64,000 bases of DNA, taken from positions 434,001 through 498,000 of the forward strand of contig NZ_RBZQ01000001.1 of assembly GCF_003640395.1 (NCBI RefSeq), in the 5' to 3' direction. Source of the stretch: Stutzerimonas urumqiensis (lineage in GTDB: Bacteria; Pseudomonadota; Gammaproteobacteria; Pseudomonadales; Pseudomonadaceae). Below the pieces are notes generated by a model. It worked only from the letters and a program-made list of their open reading frames with translations. It was not told the origin of the DNA and did no database searches. Each line of letters opens with the position of its first letter. Within the stretch, counting starts at the first letter, position 1. Of this stretch, positions 27,801-36,561 are shown piece by piece. A program made the position numbers and the translations under genes.

Positions 27801-28909
27801 GCCAGGGCTCGCTGTTCGAGGTGCTAGGGCGCGAGCTGCAGCGCATGACCGGGGCGCGCATCCCCGACGAGGCCTGGCCGGAGGCGGTTGCCGGGCTGGA
27901 GCGTCATCTGCGGATGAACATCGAGGTGGTCGACGCCAGCGGCAAGTACCTGGGCGAGGGACGCGACCTCGCCGCGCTCACCGCGCGCTTCGCCGAGGCC
28001 AGCCAGGCCGCCCTGGCCGTCCCGCAGAAGCAGCAGCAGGCCGACAAACCGGTCGAGGCGCGCGCCTTCGAGGCGGTCCCGGAAAAGACCCAGCAGAAGG
28101 TCGCGGGGCTGGCCATGACGGTCTACCCAGCGCTGGTGGAAGAGGGTGGGGCGGTGAAGGAAGGACGCTTCCCGACCCAGGCCGAGGCCGACTGGCAGCA
28201 CCGCCGCGCGCTTCAGCGCCTGCTGCTGCAACAGCTGAACGAACAGGCCAAGTTCCTGCGTAACAAGTTGCCAGGCTTGACCGATCTGAGCCTGCTCTAC
28301 CGCGACATGGGCAAGCCCGATGCGCTGGTCGAGGACATCCTGCTGGCCAGCCTCGACGAAGCCATCCTCGACGGCGTGACGCCGCTACCGCGCGACGGCG
28401 CCGCGCTGGCCTCGCTGGCCGAGCAGAAACGCGGCGGCTGGACCGAGCACGCCGAGCGCCTGGCGCGCCGCGTGCTCGACATCCTCAAGCTGCGTCAGAC
28501 TTTGCAGAAGCGCTTCAAGGGCAAGATCGACCTCGCCCAAGCCGTGGCGCTGAACGACATCAAGGCGCAACTGGCTAACCTGATCTATCCCGGCTTTGTG
28601 CGCGACACTCCGCCCGAGTGGCTGAAGGAGTACCCGCGCTACCTCAAGGCCATCGAGCAGCGCCTCGACAAGGTCGGCGCCCAGCTGCAGCGCGACCGCG
28701 TCTGGACTGGCGAAATTGCAGGCCTGTGGGAGCGATACCAGGCGCGCCTGAACAAGCACCAGCAGGAAGGCAAGCGCGACCCCAATCTCATGCTCTACCG
28801 CTGGATGCTTGAGGAATACCGCGTCTCGCTCTGGGCGCAGCAACTGGGCACGAAGATGCCCGTGTCCGATAAGCGCTTGAACAAGCAATGGAACGAGATC
28901 GAGGGCTGA
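24812..28909 (+). CDS. hrpA: ATP-dependent RNA helicase HrpA with internal in-frame repeat
   Basis: A 1365-residue DEAH-box helicase, longer than E. coli HrpA (about 1300). Walker A GETGSGKTTQ begins at residue 95, DEAH at 192-195, SAT follows, and motif VI QRKGRCGRVEPG near residue 402. HrpA rescues stalled ribosomes by unwinding mRNA. The extra length sits after RELKLG: residues about 617-645 are encoded by an 84-base palindromic repeat (26662-26745), and the linker before AVHKAILAGLLSQIG is much longer than usual. The reading frame is kept, so the protein is probably active. Single gene. Confidence 0.95.
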   Translation: MTDSTPAFSTLLNNLDQALNADRHRLRRQLHELQKKPDEAKFAQWLERFQASCAKVEARRRSVPVMRYDDALPIAAKRDEIKAALEQHQVLVLAGETGSGKTTQLPKICLEIGRGVHGLIGHTQPRRLAARSVATRVAEEIGTPLGELVGYQVRFEDHSAEGTLVKLMTDGILLAETQHDRFLEKYDTIIVDEAHERSLNIDFLLGYLKTLLPRRPDLKVIITSATIDLERFSQHFDDAPIVEVSGRTYPVDLWYRPLAAETDEDGNRVEDDLTVDQGILAALGEIEAHEKEVGKRPGDVLVFLPGEREIRDAAEVLRKANLRHTEVLPLYARLTPAEQQKIFRPMPGRKIVLATNVAETSLTVPGIRYVIDSGTARISRYSYRAKVQRLPIEAIAQASANQRKGRCGRVEPGICIRLYSEEDFLGRPEFTDPEILRTNLAAVILQMLHLRLGQIEDFPFIEPPDGKAISDGFNLLQELSAVNRENQLTPLGRQLARLPIDPRLGRMLLEAANLGSLDEVLIVASALSVQDVRERPVDRQTQADQAHAQWKDPDSDFAALINLWRGFEEQRQALGSNALRTWCRKHFLNYLRLREWRDAHRQLTLIVRELKLGANKSVDGSGHPPYEKADARRNRRVDNGEALSTRQAEADSQPALTTDKRVNAKLAQQAEATEAAVRAKNYAAVHKAILAGLLSQIGSKTEDGDYLGARQRRFWIHPSSVIGRKKPNWVMAAELVETTKLFARMVAKIESDWIEPLARHLIKTNHFEAHWEKKRGQVVAFEQVTLYGMIIVGRRAVHYGPIEPVLSRELLIREGLVRGDINSRARALSANRQLLERLDELEAKARRRDILADEETLFAFYDARIPADIYQTATFDSWYKREGAKDPQLLIMREEDVLAREAREVTAAQYPDTLQLGELQLPLSYDFEPGSERDGVTLRVPAPLLPQLPAERLDWLVPGLIEAKAVALVRGLPKAIRKNFVPVPDFVAAALSKITFGQGSLFEVLGRELQRMTGARIPDEAWPEAVAGLERHLRMNIEVVDASGKYLGEGRDLAALTARFAEASQAALAVPQKQQQADKPVEARAFEAVPEKTQQKVAGLAMTVYPALVEEGGAVKEGRFPTQAEADWQHRRALQRLLLQQLNEQAKFLRNKLPGLTDLSLLYRDMGKPDALVEDILLASLDEAILDGVTPLPRDGAALASLAEQKRGGWTEHAERLARRVLDILKLRQTLQKRFKGKIDLAQAVALNDIKAQLANLIYPGFVRDTPPEWLKEYPRYLKAIEQRLDKVGAQLQRDRVWTGEIAGLWERYQARLNKHQQEGKRDPNLMLYRWMLEEYRVSLWAQQLGTKMPVSDKRLNKQWNEIEG
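26662..26745. repeat. Inverted palindrome pair inserted in hrpA coding sequence
   Basis: Two hairpins point toward each other: GGTGGATGG/CCATCCACC (loop CTCCGG) and GTGGACAA/TTGTCCAC. Between them, CCACCCTACG (26681-26690) and CGTAGGGTGG (26714-26723) form a perfect 10-base inverted repeat. The unit is 84 bases, a multiple of three. Similar CACCCTACG-edged palindromes occur in the intergenic repeat clusters. Confidence 0.85.
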
Positions 28910-28952
28910 ACGCCGGCGGCCGGTGTGGTTCGGTGGGTAACCAACGCTTTGC

Positions 28953-29034
28953 GTAGGAGCCAGCTTGCTGGCGAACAGGCCGCTCTGATGGCTCGGTCAT
29001 CCAACCCGCCATCGCCGGCAAGCCGGCTCTTACA
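28953..29034. repeat. Inverted REP pair
   Basis: GTAGGAGCCAGCTTGCTGGC at 28953 and its inverted counterpart TCGCCGGCAAGCCGGCTCTT at 29012-29034. Arms face each other as in BIME-like REP doublets of Pseudomonas. Confidence 0.85.
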
Positions 29035-29174
29035 GGAACCGTTGTGCTTGCACGAGTACACGTAAGCGCGACCCCCTCGGCGTAAGGTGAATTGTGAAGA
29101 GGGAGACGGCCCGCCATCGCAGGGCAGTCCGCTATGCAGGTCGTTGTGTTTCGGTGGAGATGACCAGCGCTTTG

Positions 29175-29500
29175 CGTAGGAGCCAGCTTGCTGGCGAAGC
29201 TCTTGTTTCTGAACGCCGCACTTTCCTCGGCTCGGACTACCGATTGCGCCTTGCACGGCGCGTCACTTTCTCTTGTCTCGCCAAGAGAAAGTAACCAAAG
29301 AGAAGGCGACCCCGTCATCCGGGTCTTCGCTGTGCGAAGACTTCCCTCACTCCGGCGCCGCTCTGGGGGGCGCGTCACGACGGGACGTCCCTGTCCCGCC
29401 GCGCCTCGCTCGGCGTCCTGCCTCTCGTCCCCCTGCGCAACGCCTGCGTTCGGCCGGATGAAAGGGGGTTGGTCCGAGTGGCTTGATGGTTGGGTGCAAG
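29175..29500 (-). repeat. Composite repeat, copy 1 (minus orientation)
   Basis: A REP (29175-29197) followed by a unit matching 50745-51105. It includes the hairpin ACTTTCTCTTG/CAAGAGAAAGT (29265-29275 with 29282-29292), GCGCC-N6-GGCGC type hairpin just before it, and GTCTTCGC/GCGAAGAC further on. Confidence 0.85.
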
Positions 29501-29501
29501 C

Positions 29502-29668
29502 GGTGGAAAACGCTTTGCGGTTTTCCACCCTACGGTGGCTGGCGGTCGGTGATGGCCTAGTCCGTGGGCTTCGAAGACGTAGGGCGGATTCAGGAGCGAA
29601 GCGAACAATCCGCCGGGGACATTGCCGATGTGAAACCGGTGCATTGCATTCGCGAATGCACCCTACGG
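29502..29668. repeat. Three CCCTACG-edged palindromes
   Basis: GGTGGAAAAC/GTTTTCCACC (29502-29529), GGCGGATT/AATCCGCC (from 29583) and GGTGCATT/AATGCACC (29639-29662). Each ends in CTACG or begins with GTAGGG; only the arms differ. Confidence 0.8.
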
Positions 29669-29679
29669 TTGTCTCGCTT

Positions 29680-30330
29680 TCGAGACCACAACAGCTCTGC
29701 TCTGCTTTGCTTCTCTCGCTTTCCACACCCAAACCATCAGGCCACACCCTCGCCCCATCAGCAGGCCGAGCGCAGGTGTCGTGGAGGGGGTTGAGCGGCA
29801 GGGATGCCGCGAGAGCCGCGAGGGCCAGGGATGGCCCTTCGTGGCGGGCCCCTGGAGCGGCACCGGAGTGAGGGGACCCCGGCGAAGCCGGGGCCGGATG
29901 CAGGGGTGGGCTTTCTTTTGCTTACTTTTCTTTGCCCAGACAAAGAAAAGTGAGGCGCCGTGCAAGGCGCAATCTGTAGTTCGGGCCGAGGAAAGCGCTG
30001 CGGCCAAAAAACCTCAGCGAGACGCCAAGAAACAGAAGCAAAAGCATCGCCCGCAAGCGGGCTCCTACAAGTTCTTCAACGCTTAGCGCCGTGCAAGGCG
30101 CAATCGGTAGTTCGGGCCGAGGAAAGTGCAGCGTCCGAAACTCCCGAACGTGAAGCCAAAAGACAAAAGCATCGCCCGCAAGCGGGCTCCTACAAAATCT
30201 TCCAACGCTTAGCACCGTGTAGGACGCAACCTGTAGGGCAGGCGGGAAAGCGCGGCGTCCAAATACCTCAGCGAGATGCCGAGTAACAAAAGCAAGAGTT
30301 TCGCCAGCAAGCTGGCTACAGCAATCGTTG
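29680..30330 (+). repeat. Composite repeat, copy 2 (plus orientation), with three tandem tail units
   Basis: Head 29680-29954 carries hairpins GCGGCA/TGCCGC, GGGCCA/TGGCCC, CCCCGGC/GCCGGGG and ACTTTTCTTTG/CAAAGAAAAGT (29924-29934 with 29941-29951). Tail units begin at 29955, 30086 and 30212, each opening with a GCGCC-N6-GGCGC type hairpin and closing with a REP (CGCCCGCAAGCGGGC or its variant). Confidence 0.85.
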
Positions 30331-30448
30331 TGCTTGCAGGAGAAGCGAGGCGTTCGTGCACGCAGGTGGCGTGATCGGGCGCCGGTGAAGGCGGTTGGCC
30401 GGCACCCTTCGCGCCGCATGGCGCGAGGGGCGGCCGTTAGGCGGTCGG

Positions 30449-31099
30449 TTACTCGGCGATGAAGCTAGTGGTGGTGCCGTAGTAGAGCTTGTCCACGGCT
30501 TGGCCGGCGACCTTCTGTCCATTGGCCGGTACTTCGTGGCCGCTGGCGACGATGTAGCGCCCCGCGCCCTCGACCGGCACCGTGACCTGACCGCTGGCGT
30601 CGGTCTTCAGCTCCTTGGCCTTGTTGTCCGGCGTGATCAGCATGACGTCGTTTTCGGCGAGCGGTTCGCCCTTGAACATCAGGGTGAAGCGATCGGCACC
30701 TGCTTCCACCGGGACCAGTTCGAAGTCCATGCCCGGCTTGGTTTCGGTCCGGCCGTAACGGGCGTGCATCAAGGCGGCGGTGACTTCGCCCTGGTCGTTT
30801 TCCCAGGGCTTCCAGACCTGGTCGTTGGTGGCGCGAACGTCGCCGGTTCCTTCGACGCTGGCTTCCAGGTGATCGTCCTTGACGGTGAGCGTGGCCGCGT
30901 CCGCGGGCGTAGCGACGAACAGCGTGGTGGTCGGGGCGAGGGCGGCGATGGTTTCGCCGCGCTCCAGCACACCCTGATCAGGCTCGCCGAGATAGAGCTT
31001 GACGGGGCCTGTTCCGTCCCGCTCGAGCCAGAGTTCGTGGGCGGTAGCCGGCAGTGCGAAGGTACCGAGGAGCAGCGCATAGGCGAAAGGCTTGAGCAT
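30449..31099 (-). CDS. DUF4198 periplasmic protein, partner of TonB-dependent receptor
   Basis: A 216-residue exported protein. ATG 31099 gives a signal peptide (LLLGTFALPATA) and a mature start HELWLER, whose N-terminal His after cleavage is typical for DUF4198 proteins and could bind metal. The domain is beta-rich; the family is found with nickel, cobalt or iron uptake receptors. It lies 89 bases downstream of the TonB-dependent receptor on the same strand, so it is likely in one operon and may help metal or chelate transfer in the periplasm. The role is inferred from context. Confidence 0.8.
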   Translation of the reverse strand: MLKPFAYALLLGTFALPATAHELWLERDGTGPVKLYLGEPDQGVLERGETIAALAPTTTLFVATPADAATLTVKDDHLEASVEGTGDVRATNDQVWKPWENDQGEVTAALMHARYGRTETKPGMDFELVPVEAGADRFTLMFKGEPLAENDVMLITPDNKAKELKTDASGQVTVPVEGAGRYIVASGHEVPANGQKVAGQAVDKLYYGTTTSFIAE

Positions 31100-31188
31100 G
31101 TTTCGTTCCTTGTTCGAAGGGCGGGTGGGTTGTGGTGGTCCGATCAGGAGTAAGAGGTACCGCGCCTCGCACGGCACCCCTCGGTCGC

Positions 31189-33561
31189 TTACAGGGTCCA
31201 GTTGACGCTGAACATCAGGTTGCGCGGATCGCCGTAGCCGATGCTGGTATTGCTGTTGAGGCTTGAGTAGTACTCCTCGTCGAACACGTTATTGAGGTTG
31301 ACGCGGGTATCGACGTGTTCATTGACGCGATAGCCGAGCATCAGACCGACGACGGCGTAGGCGTCCTGTTCGATGCGGTAGGTGGCGGTTTCATTGAAGG
31401 TGCTGTTCTGCGCATTGATCGTGCCGCCCACGCGCCACTGTTGCAGCTCGCCCGGCAGGTGGTAGACGGTCGATACCTTGAGCAGATGACGGGGCTGGTC
31501 GGGATCGAACAGCTTGCCTTCGTTAGAGGCGGTGCTGTCCTTGCGGTACTTCGCTTCGACGTAGGTGTAACCGACGCTGCCTTCCCAACCTTCGGCCAGC
31601 AAGCCGGCCACTTCGAGGTCGATACCCTTGCTTTCCACTTCGCCGGCGGCCTCGTAGCAGGCGACGCTTGGGTTCGGGCAGAACGAGCTATCGAGCAGCT
31701 TGGCGCGGTTTTCCTGAAGCATGCGGAACAGTGCTGCCGAAGCGTTGAGCCTGCCGTCGAAGTAGGCCGCTTTCAGACCGATCTCGTAGTTGGTTCCCGT
31801 CATCGGCGCGATGATGCCGCCACTGGCGTCGGGGCTGTTTTGCGGCTTGAAGATGTCGGTGTAGCTGGCGTAGACCGAGTAGGTGTCGTTCAAGTCGTAG
31901 ATGACGCCGGCGTAGCGCGTCACGTTGCGGGTGACCTTGTAGCTGTTGGCTTCGTTGGCATCGTCGTAGTCGTACCAGTCGAGCCGGCCGCCGAGGATGA
32001 CCTTGAGCGGATCGGTGATGCTCAGGCGAGTCGCGGCATAGACGCCTTTTTCCTCGCTCTGGAACTTGAGGTTCCACAGGTTCATGTCGTAGCTGGGTTC
32101 GGGAACCGCTCCGCTGTCCCATTCGTACGGATCGATGTTGGTTGCCGTGGTGCCCCAGCCGCCATGGCCATCGAAGATTTCATTGCGCATGCTGGCACCG
32201 ACCACCAGCTCATGGGTGCGGCCGAACAGCTGGAACGGGCCGGAGAGGTTGCCGTCGTAGCTGTTGTAGTTGTCGGTGTAGGTGTACTCACCGGCGCCCT
32301 GGTTGAGCGAGCCGGCTCGGTCGTAGAAGAAGTACGAGCCGAGCATGTTGATCCGGCCCCACATTTTGTTGCCGGCGAGGCGCAGCCTCCAGTCGTTGTC
32401 GAAGCGGTGCTCCAGTTCGGCGAACAGGTGGCGTGTATTGGTGTTCCAGTACGCCCAGTCGTTGCCGAGGTAGGCGGAACGGGACAGACCAAGGTCCGAG
32501 CCGTCGAATGCGGTGGGTGTACCGCCCCAATCGGCATCCTTGTTGTCGTTCTGGTAGGACGCGCCGATGGTGAACAGCGTGCGATCGGTGAGATCGGCTT
32601 CGACGATGCCATAGGCAAAGCCATGCTCGGTACTGCCGTAGTCGCGGTAAGTGCCGTTATCTTCATACGCCGTGACGATGCGGCCGCGCAGAGTGCCGGC
32701 TTCGTTCAGCGCATTGGAGGCATCCACTTCGGTGCGGTAGCGGTCCCAGCTGCCGGCACTGGCGCCGATGCTCACATAGGGCTCGTAGGTCGGCCGCTTG
32801 CGAATCAGGTTGATGGCGGCAGAGGGATTGCCGGAGCCCTGCATCAGGCCGGTGGACCCTCGTACCACTTCGACGCGATCGAGCATGGCGCTATCTGGCG
32901 CGGTGATGACGTCCTGCGAATAGCGCGACAGGCTGATCGGCAGGCCGTCGTACATGATGTTGTCAACCTGGAAGCCCCGCGCATAGTAGCGCTGGCGCTC
33001 CGGCCCGGATTGCTGGATCGTCAGGCCTGTCGTGTTCTGCACGATTTCGTTCAGATTGCCGAGACCTTGGTCCTCGATGCGCTGACTGGTGATCACGCTC
33101 ACCGATTGCGGTGTTTCACGCAGCGACATGGGCAGCTTGGTCGATGAGTTGACCACGCCCGTGGTGTAGGAGCCGGTGCCTTCCGTTCGCGCTACGCCGG
33201 TCAGGCCGGTCGAGATGACATCCATCGTGCCGAGGTTCACGCGCTCATCGGTCGCCGAGGACGATGCCGCCTGGCTCACCGTGGCGGTGCCGTCGCGAAG
33301 CTCGAAGTCGAGCCCGGTGCCTGCCAGCAAGGTCTGCAAGGCCTCGGTTGGCTCCATGTCGCCCTTGATGGCAGGTGCCTGGTGGTTAGCCACGCCCTCG
33401 GCCTGGAACTGGATACGCAAACCACTTTGCGCCTCCAGCTGTTGCAGTGAGCTGGCCAGCGGCTGGGCGGGCAGGTCGAGGCTGACCGGCGTCGCCTGTG
33501 CGACGGCGCTGATGCCGAGCCATACCGACAAGGCGAGCGGATGGAGGACTGACTGTTTCAT
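31189..33561 (-). CDS. TonB-dependent siderophore-type receptor with STN signalling domain
   Basis: A 790-residue outer-membrane receptor. Signal peptide (residues 1-23), then an STN domain (LDLPAQPLASSLQQLEAQSG) which in FecA/FpvA signals to an anti-sigma factor, a TonB box region near VNLGTMDVIS, plug (SVSVITSQRIEDQGLGN...) and a 22-strand barrel ending in a C-terminal Trp-Thr-Leu. The ligand is likely a ferric siderophore or another metal chelate. No FecI/FecR pair lies in this window, so its signalling partner is elsewhere or lost. Start at ATG 33561 gives the signal peptide. Confidence 0.9.
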   Translation of the reverse strand: MKQSVLHPLALSVWLGISAVAQATPVSLDLPAQPLASSLQQLEAQSGLRIQFQAEGVANHQAPAIKGDMEPTEALQTLLAGTGLDFELRDGTATVSQAASSSATDERVNLGTMDVISTGLTGVARTEGTGSYTTGVVNSSTKLPMSLRETPQSVSVITSQRIEDQGLGNLNEIVQNTTGLTIQQSGPERQRYYARGFQVDNIMYDGLPISLSRYSQDVITAPDSAMLDRVEVVRGSTGLMQGSGNPSAAINLIRKRPTYEPYVSIGASAGSWDRYRTEVDASNALNEAGTLRGRIVTAYEDNGTYRDYGSTEHGFAYGIVEADLTDRTLFTIGASYQNDNKDADWGGTPTAFDGSDLGLSRSAYLGNDWAYWNTNTRHLFAELEHRFDNDWRLRLAGNKMWGRINMLGSYFFYDRAGSLNQGAGEYTYTDNYNSYDGNLSGPFQLFGRTHELVVGASMRNEIFDGHGGWGTTATNIDPYEWDSGAVPEPSYDMNLWNLKFQSEEKGVYAATRLSITDPLKVILGGRLDWYDYDDANEANSYKVTRNVTRYAGVIYDLNDTYSVYASYTDIFKPQNSPDASGGIIAPMTGTNYEIGLKAAYFDGRLNASAALFRMLQENRAKLLDSSFCPNPSVACYEAAGEVESKGIDLEVAGLLAEGWEGSVGYTYVEAKYRKDSTASNEGKLFDPDQPRHLLKVSTVYHLPGELQQWRVGGTINAQNSTFNETATYRIEQDAYAVVGLMLGYRVNEHVDTRVNLNNVFDEEYYSSLNSNTSIGYGDPRNLMFSVNWTL

Positions 33562-33941
33562 TGCGGGATCCCTGCGTGCGAGGCAACGCCAAGGTGACGT
33601 GCCGGTAGTACCGTGCGGCTGCAAGCCATCGTGTTAGCGGCCCCGATCCGTGCGGACGGCATGTGTGCCGGCTCGTGCGCTGGCGAGGCGGCGAGAAGCC
33701 TAGTCAAACGCGAATTGGCTGTAAATGAGAAAAAATATTAAATGCGGCTGTTTATCTTCTTTGGGCGGAGGGTCCGTAGTGCGGCGTCGCTGGGCGAAGA
33801 GGCGATAGTCCGGCGAGCCGCCCTTGCGTTTCGCCGGTAGCGCCTCGCTGTGATGTGGTTCTCGCTTCGTCACGGCCTCGTCTGCCGGCCATTCAGGCCG
33901 CTTGCTAACCTCCGCGGCTGGACTCGGGGGCAGGGAAGGCA
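33562..33941. other. Divergent region between TonB receptor and M48 protease genes
   Basis: 380 bases without a gene. An AT-rich stretch at 33705-33760 stands out in this GC-rich DNA and includes TAAATGAGAAAAAATATTA (33722-33740), which looks loosely like a Fur-type site upstream of the receptor. The match is weak. Confidence 0.35.
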
Positions 33942-36284
33942 ATGAAATTTCGTCTGGTGCTGACAGGCAAGGCGGTGACGGGCGTCGCTCGCGCGGATAT
34001 TCAACAGCGGCTGATCGAGCAATTGCGGCTTCCGCCCGAACAGGCGGCGGCACTGCTGCCGCCGGCCATGCGAGTGATCAAGCAGGGCCTCGATCGGCAG
34101 GGTGCCGAGCGCCTGCGGCTACGGTTTGAAGCGGTCGGGCTGGAAACCCGTGTCGAGGCAATCGAAATCGCGCCGCCAATCGACCCGCTCGAGTCGCTGC
34201 GCACGCTGGCCGGGACCGGCCTGAAGCGCTCGCGTCCGAGCCTGTCGTACGTGCTGCACCTGTTCCTCGTCACGCTCTGCTGCGCATTGATACCCGCGCT
34301 CTATGCGGGCCTTGTACTTGCCCTGGCCGGTGCGCTGGGTTGGTATCTCACGCACCTGCATCTCTACCTCGACGAGGTTCGGAACGTCTGGCTGAAGCTG
34401 TGTGCCTACGGCATTCCCGCGATCAGCGGCGGTGTGCTGCTGTTGTTCATGGCGCGCCCCTTGTTCCTCGGGCGCAGGCCGCCCGAGCGGCCGATGACGT
34501 TGGACCTTGCGCGTGAGCCGCGCCTTCGTGCGGTTCTCGAGCATCTTTCGCAGGCGATCGGGTTGCAGCCGCCGGTCGCGGTGGAGCTGTCCGGCCAGGT
34601 CAATGCCAGCGTGCATTTCGAAGGCGGCTGGCGTGGCTTCTTCACCGGTCGCAAGGTGCTCACGATCGGCCTGCCGCTGGTCGCCGGGCTGACGGTGCAG
34701 CAGTTCGTCGGCGTGCTGGCCCACGAGTTCGGTCATTTCGCCCAGCGCTTCGGCTTGCGTTGCAGCTTTCTCATCAACCACGTCAACGCCTGGCTGGAGG
34801 CGCGCAGCTACGCTCGCGACGCGTGGGACGATCGGCTGGACGACTGGCTGGAGCGCGAGCTCTGGTTCCCGCTGCCGCTGGCCTTGTCGCTCGCCCGGGC
34901 GGGCATCGCGCTGTCGCGCTGGATCATGGGCGGCTGTTTCCGGCTCAGCTTCCGGTTGTCCCGTTCGCTGTCACGGCAGATGGAATTCGATGCCGATCGC
35001 TACGAGGCGCTCGTCAGCGGCAGCGGGACCTTCCGCCAGACTGCGTTGCAGCTGCGAACGCTCTCTGAGGCGTGGCGCGAAGTGGATCGGCACAACGGCC
35101 GCCTCTGGCGCGAGCGCCGGCTGCTGCGCGACATGCCGGAAGCGACGGCGCTGATGGCGTCCCGGCTGGACGGCGCGACCCTCAAAGCCATCGAGGAGAG
35201 CCTGGAACGCCAGGCCACGCGCTACTGGGACACCCACCCGGCGGACCTCGATCGCATTCGCTACAGCGAGGCGCTGGCAGCGCCCGGTCATCTGCACGAC
35301 CGGCGCCCGGCGGCGGCGCTGTTCGAACGCTTCGCGGACCACTGCCAGCGGGTGACGCTCGCCTACTACGGTGATCTCGGGCTCGATCATCAGGGCGCGC
35401 AGCTGCAGGACAGTCACAGCCTGTTGCAGGCCAGCCAGCAACGCGAGCAGGCGCTCGATCAGCTTCAGGAATGGTCCGGCCGGCAATGGCGCGCCGAACC
35501 GTGGCTGCCGTTGCACCTGCCGGTGCGGGAGGCGCACGGGTCGCTGGACTGGCAAGCGACCATCGACCTGTTGCGCCAGCAGTCGCCTGAAATCGCCCGC
35601 GCCTGGGAAAGCGCCGAACAGGAGCAACGACAGCGTGCCGCCCTGGCCTACTGCCTGTCCTGGCACCAATGCGGCGTGAACAGCTGGCTGAGCGACCATG
35701 AGCCGCTCGATCCGGCGACGCACCAGCCGCTGTATCACCGTATCGACGAGGGCCGCACGCCGGCGCAGCAGCAGCTCGTGCCGGTGGCTTCGCTGTACCG
35801 TCGCCGGCTCGAACTTGCCTTGGCGAAGGCCGACGACGCCACCCGTGCCGCCGCGACCGCGCTGATGCAGATGAGCGGACTCGGGCGCGACTTCCTGCGC
35901 CTGCGTGAAGCCCAGGAGCTCGCCGGTCGCTTCGTCGCCGAGTACCGTCACGAGGGTGGCGAGAAGGCGGATCGCCTGAGCCACGATGCCCTGGTGCGCT
36001 ATCAGGACCTTGCCCTGCGTCTGCTGAAGAAAGCCGATCGCATCGCACAGCCCTTGCTCGATGGCGAGACCCTCGGCGGATACCTGCGGCTGCGCTGCCC
36101 GCATCTGCAAGGCGAGCCGGGCCAGCCGATGGCGTTCTTCGAGCAGAGCCAGACGCTCATCGACAGCCTGTCGTACGCCTTCGCGCGCGTGGCCTCCGAG
36201 GTAGCCAGCGGGTGCCTGGCGATCGAACGGGAGCACGGCATTCGCGGCATCCGCCTGATCGCCAGGGTCGGCGCGACCGCTTGA
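33942..36284 (+). CDS. M48 family membrane metalloprotease
   Basis: A 780-residue protein. The first 75 residues form a soluble region seen before membrane domains in other pseudomonad proteins (LRLPPEQAAALLPPAMRVIK). Two membrane helices follow (about 105-135 and 150-170), then the M48 peptidase with the zinc motif HEFGH at 261-265 and the third ligand in EFDAD (E348). The remaining 400 residues are largely helical and unknown. M48 proteins such as HtpX remove damaged membrane proteins. The large C-terminal part is unlike HtpX and may select substrates. The DUF3087 gene follows 277 bases later. Confidence 0.82.
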   Translation: MKFRLVLTGKAVTGVARADIQQRLIEQLRLPPEQAAALLPPAMRVIKQGLDRQGAERLRLRFEAVGLETRVEAIEIAPPIDPLESLRTLAGTGLKRSRPSLSYVLHLFLVTLCCALIPALYAGLVLALAGALGWYLTHLHLYLDEVRNVWLKLCAYGIPAISGGVLLLFMARPLFLGRRPPERPMTLDLAREPRLRAVLEHLSQAIGLQPPVAVELSGQVNASVHFEGGWRGFFTGRKVLTIGLPLVAGLTVQQFVGVLAHEFGHFAQRFGLRCSFLINHVNAWLEARSYARDAWDDRLDDWLERELWFPLPLALSLARAGIALSRWIMGGCFRLSFRLSRSLSRQMEFDADRYEALVSGSGTFRQTALQLRTLSEAWREVDRHNGRLWRERRLLRDMPEATALMASRLDGATLKAIEESLERQATRYWDTHPADLDRIRYSEALAAPGHLHDRRPAAALFERFADHCQRVTLAYYGDLGLDHQGAQLQDSHSLLQASQQREQALDQLQEWSGRQWRAEPWLPLHLPVREAHGSLDWQATIDLLRQQSPEIARAWESAEQEQRQRAALAYCLSWHQCGVNSWLSDHEPLDPATHQPLYHRIDEGRTPAQQQLVPVASLYRRRLELALAKADDATRAAATALMQMSGLGRDFLRLREAQELAGRFVAEYRHEGGEKADRLSHDALVRYQDLALRLLKKADRIAQPLLDGETLGGYLRLRCPHLQGEPGQPMAFFEQSQTLIDSLSYAFARVASEVASGCLAIEREHGIRGIRLIARVGATA

Positions 36285-36561
36285 CGATGCTCGGATGAGC
36301 GAGCCTTCGCGGCCCCGATTCAGCTCAGCGGTTGAGCCCGTCGATGGTTCGCCGCCAGGCGAGCCTGGCGGCCTGCTGGTCATGGCGCGGTTCGAGTCGT
36401 TACGGAAGCCATGGGTCGTGCCTGCATTGAGCGTCACCCAGCGGCCGATCTCGGCAGCGCCGCAGGCGGGTCAGCAAAACCGAGCGTGTGGGCGCCCGTT
36501 CGGTGACAATGCCTCGGTCGCGCGACCGTTCGCGGCGCCCAGCCCTTCTGGTGAGAACCTC

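Larger units (their letters stand above)
28910..30448. other. Repeat cluster A, no genes
   Basis: 1.5 kb between the convergent ends of hrpA and the DUF4198 gene. Open frames here are all short, overlap on both strands and repeat in cluster B, so they are not genes. The region is made of REP pairs, CCCTACG palindromes, and two copies of a composite element in opposite orientation; parts are listed separately. Confidence 0.85.

Noticed and set aside
29195..29460. Short open frames in the repeat clusters, some starting MSRQEKVTKEKATP
   Set aside because: They occur several times in clusters A and B in both orientations, overlap each other on opposite strands and follow hairpin sequence, so they are by-products of the repeat, not genes.
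29955..30330. Tandem array considered as CRISPR
   Set aside because: Units are 120-130 bp, similar throughout rather than short repeats with unique spacers, and no cas genes are near.
33722..33740. Fur box before the TonB-dependent receptor
   Set aside because: The AT-rich match is weak against the 19-base consensus; kept only as a remark in the region entry.
36352..36371. Hairpin CCGCCAGGC/GCCTGGCGG after the M48 protease gene as terminator
   Set aside because: No T tract; loop is only two bases.
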